A stretch of 61,583 nucleotides of DNA from a virus, in IMG/VR virus record IMGVR_UViG_3300025085_000018, positions 1 to 61,583 of that record; one strand, given 5' to 3'. The position numbers and the translations under genes were made by a program. Numbering within the stretch: position 1 is the stretch's first letter; every line of letters begins with the position of its first letter. This document shows, piece by piece, positions 61,173 through 61,583 of the stretch. Under the pieces are notes generated by a model. The model was given only the letters and a program-made list of their open reading frames with translations, was not told the DNA's origin and searched no databases.

Positions 61173-61583
61173 ATTTATTATTATTTAGTTATATTATCAA
61201 AATACATTTGTATTTAGTTTGTAATAAGTTACCGGCTGTCACTACGACTGGCTTTGTACAATTGATACCTCGAAGAAGCCGAGACGTCGATTTACTGTTA
61301 GGCCGGTATTATATTAAGAGAGATGTGCCCACGAAGTACTTCGCTTACGTAAATCCGCCGTGTTTGTTTGGACAAGTATATCTCTGCATATCTGCCATCT
61401 CTCTGTTAGTGGAAGTGGGCGGAATCGAACCGCCGTTTAAGTTAGTGTGACTTTCGCCTCCTATTTCTTAGCTTACCTTATCACTCCCTTTTCGAGGCAC
61501 CAGTCGCGGACCGGTACTAACTAGTATTATGCTTTATCCGCGCTTTTGACCAGTATGCCGCCGCCTCGATTGCTAGCTATTCA
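61173..61583 (-). ncRNA. Structured non-coding region with a tRNA-like array
   Basis: No protein-coding gene is convincing in these 411 nt. GC content is near 50% at 61501-61560 against roughly one third nearby. Four successive stretches have closing stems: 61230-61308 (TACCGGC/GCCGGTA), 61317-61404 (AGAGAGATG/CATCTCTCT), 61410-61488 (GGAAGTG/CACTCCC, one G-T) and 61493-61568 (CGAGGC/GCCTCG). They are 76-88 nt long and 4-8 nt apart. Which RNA class this is cannot be decided here, and the strand is inferred from the third module. It may be the upstream leader of the leftward operon. Confidence 0.5.
61410..61488 (-). ncRNA. tRNA- or tmRNA-like element with canonical T-arm
   Basis: On the minus strand the sequence ends with T-arm GGCGG-TTCGATT-CCGCC, 3' acceptor strand CACTTCC and discriminator A. 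A matching 5' strand GGGAGTG lies 79 nt upstream. The T-loop fits TTCRANY. No convincing D-arm or anticodon arm with U33 is found in the middle, which is also about 5 nt longer than usual. It could be a degenerate tRNA or the 3' end of a tmRNA whose start lies outside the window. Confidence 0.55.

Noticed and set aside
61166-61450. 94-aa plus-strand ORF containing VEVGGIEPPF
   Set aside because: That string is the usual false translation of a tRNA T-arm read backwards; it lies over the tRNA-like RNA and has no protein-like composition.
61230-61500. Resemblance to RNase P RNA or a group I intron (GGAGGCGAAAGTC, ACAGAGAGATGG, GATATACTTGTCC)
   Set aside because: Single short matches only. The order and the other conserved cores are missing, and P7-type pairing could not be made.
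61230-61568. Four ordinary tRNA genes
   Set aside because: Closing stems fit, but no module gave a standard anticodon stem and U33; T-arms are canonical only in one.
1-61583. Complete circular genome
   Set aside because: Joining the right end to the left would put the fibre N-terminus inside the structured RNA region, and no terminal repeat is seen.

Overview
The window looks like a large fragment of a lytic, tailed, T7-like (podovirus-type) phage of a marine Bacteroidetes host, probably a flavobacterium. Evidence for the phage: large terminase, portal, scaffold and HK97-type capsid in order, then tail-tube genes, a T7-like internal-virion block (GNAT-like, membrane-active, 544-aa and 3027-aa ejection proteins), a T7-type amidase, and a facing replication operon. 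Evidence for the host (inference): AT-rich DNA, almost no Shine-Dalgarno sites, A/T-rich leaders such as AAATCAAATTAA before starts, a flavobacterial-looking signal peptide (FSYSQ) and a lipoprotein signal (LTSCGSK). No integrase or repressor is visible. Both ends look cut: the first gene is open at the left edge and a structured RNA region runs to the right edge. No DNA or RNA polymerase gene is seen, so part of the genome is probably missing.

Layout. Bases 1-47,042 are all on the plus strand. 1-8,781 holds tail fibres rich in GNVGIGTTSP-type repeats, ending in an S74 self-cleaving chaperone domain. 8,826-9,653 holds small proteins. 9,686-11,483 is a phage groEL-groES pair. 11,480-16,926 is a run of small virion or accessory genes, including a TTG-started holin-like protein, an HExxH protein, a secreted protein and a possible second GroES-like protein. 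16,926-24,287 is packaging and capsid. 24,372-33,650 is connector and tail. 33,652-46,204 is a lipoprotein and the ejection proteins. 46,201-47,042 is lysis and small membrane or basic proteins. A good intrinsic terminator lies at 47,094-47,122.

Bases 47,138-61,172 are on the minus strand, read from right to left: small early genes, a tRNA with anticodon CAU, DNA ligase, several tiny genes, a 3D-domain cell-wall protein, an HTH protein and a sigma-70-like factor, an ERF annealing protein, a PD-(D/E)XK exonuclease, an SSB-like protein, a T7-gp4-like primase-helicase, a dCMP-hydroxymethylase-like thymidylate synthase relative, a GIY-YIG/MazG fusion, a MazG-like protein, T7-type endonuclease I, and class I ribonucleotide reductase NrdB and NrdA. 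Genes are packed with ATGA or TAATG overlaps, so many tiny ORFs absent from length-filtered gene calls are probably real.

How it may work together (inference): the minus operon makes nucleotides, replicates and recombines DNA, and supplies a sigma factor that could redirect host RNA polymerase to the plus-strand late genes. The chaperonins would fold virion proteins. The hydroxymethylase-like enzyme plus two MazG-like proteins raise the possibility of modified cytosine in phage DNA. The least explained region is 61,230-61,568, where four successive 76-88 nt stretches, each closed by a 6-9 bp inverted repeat, follow one another 4-8 nt apart; one has a canonical tRNA T-arm.
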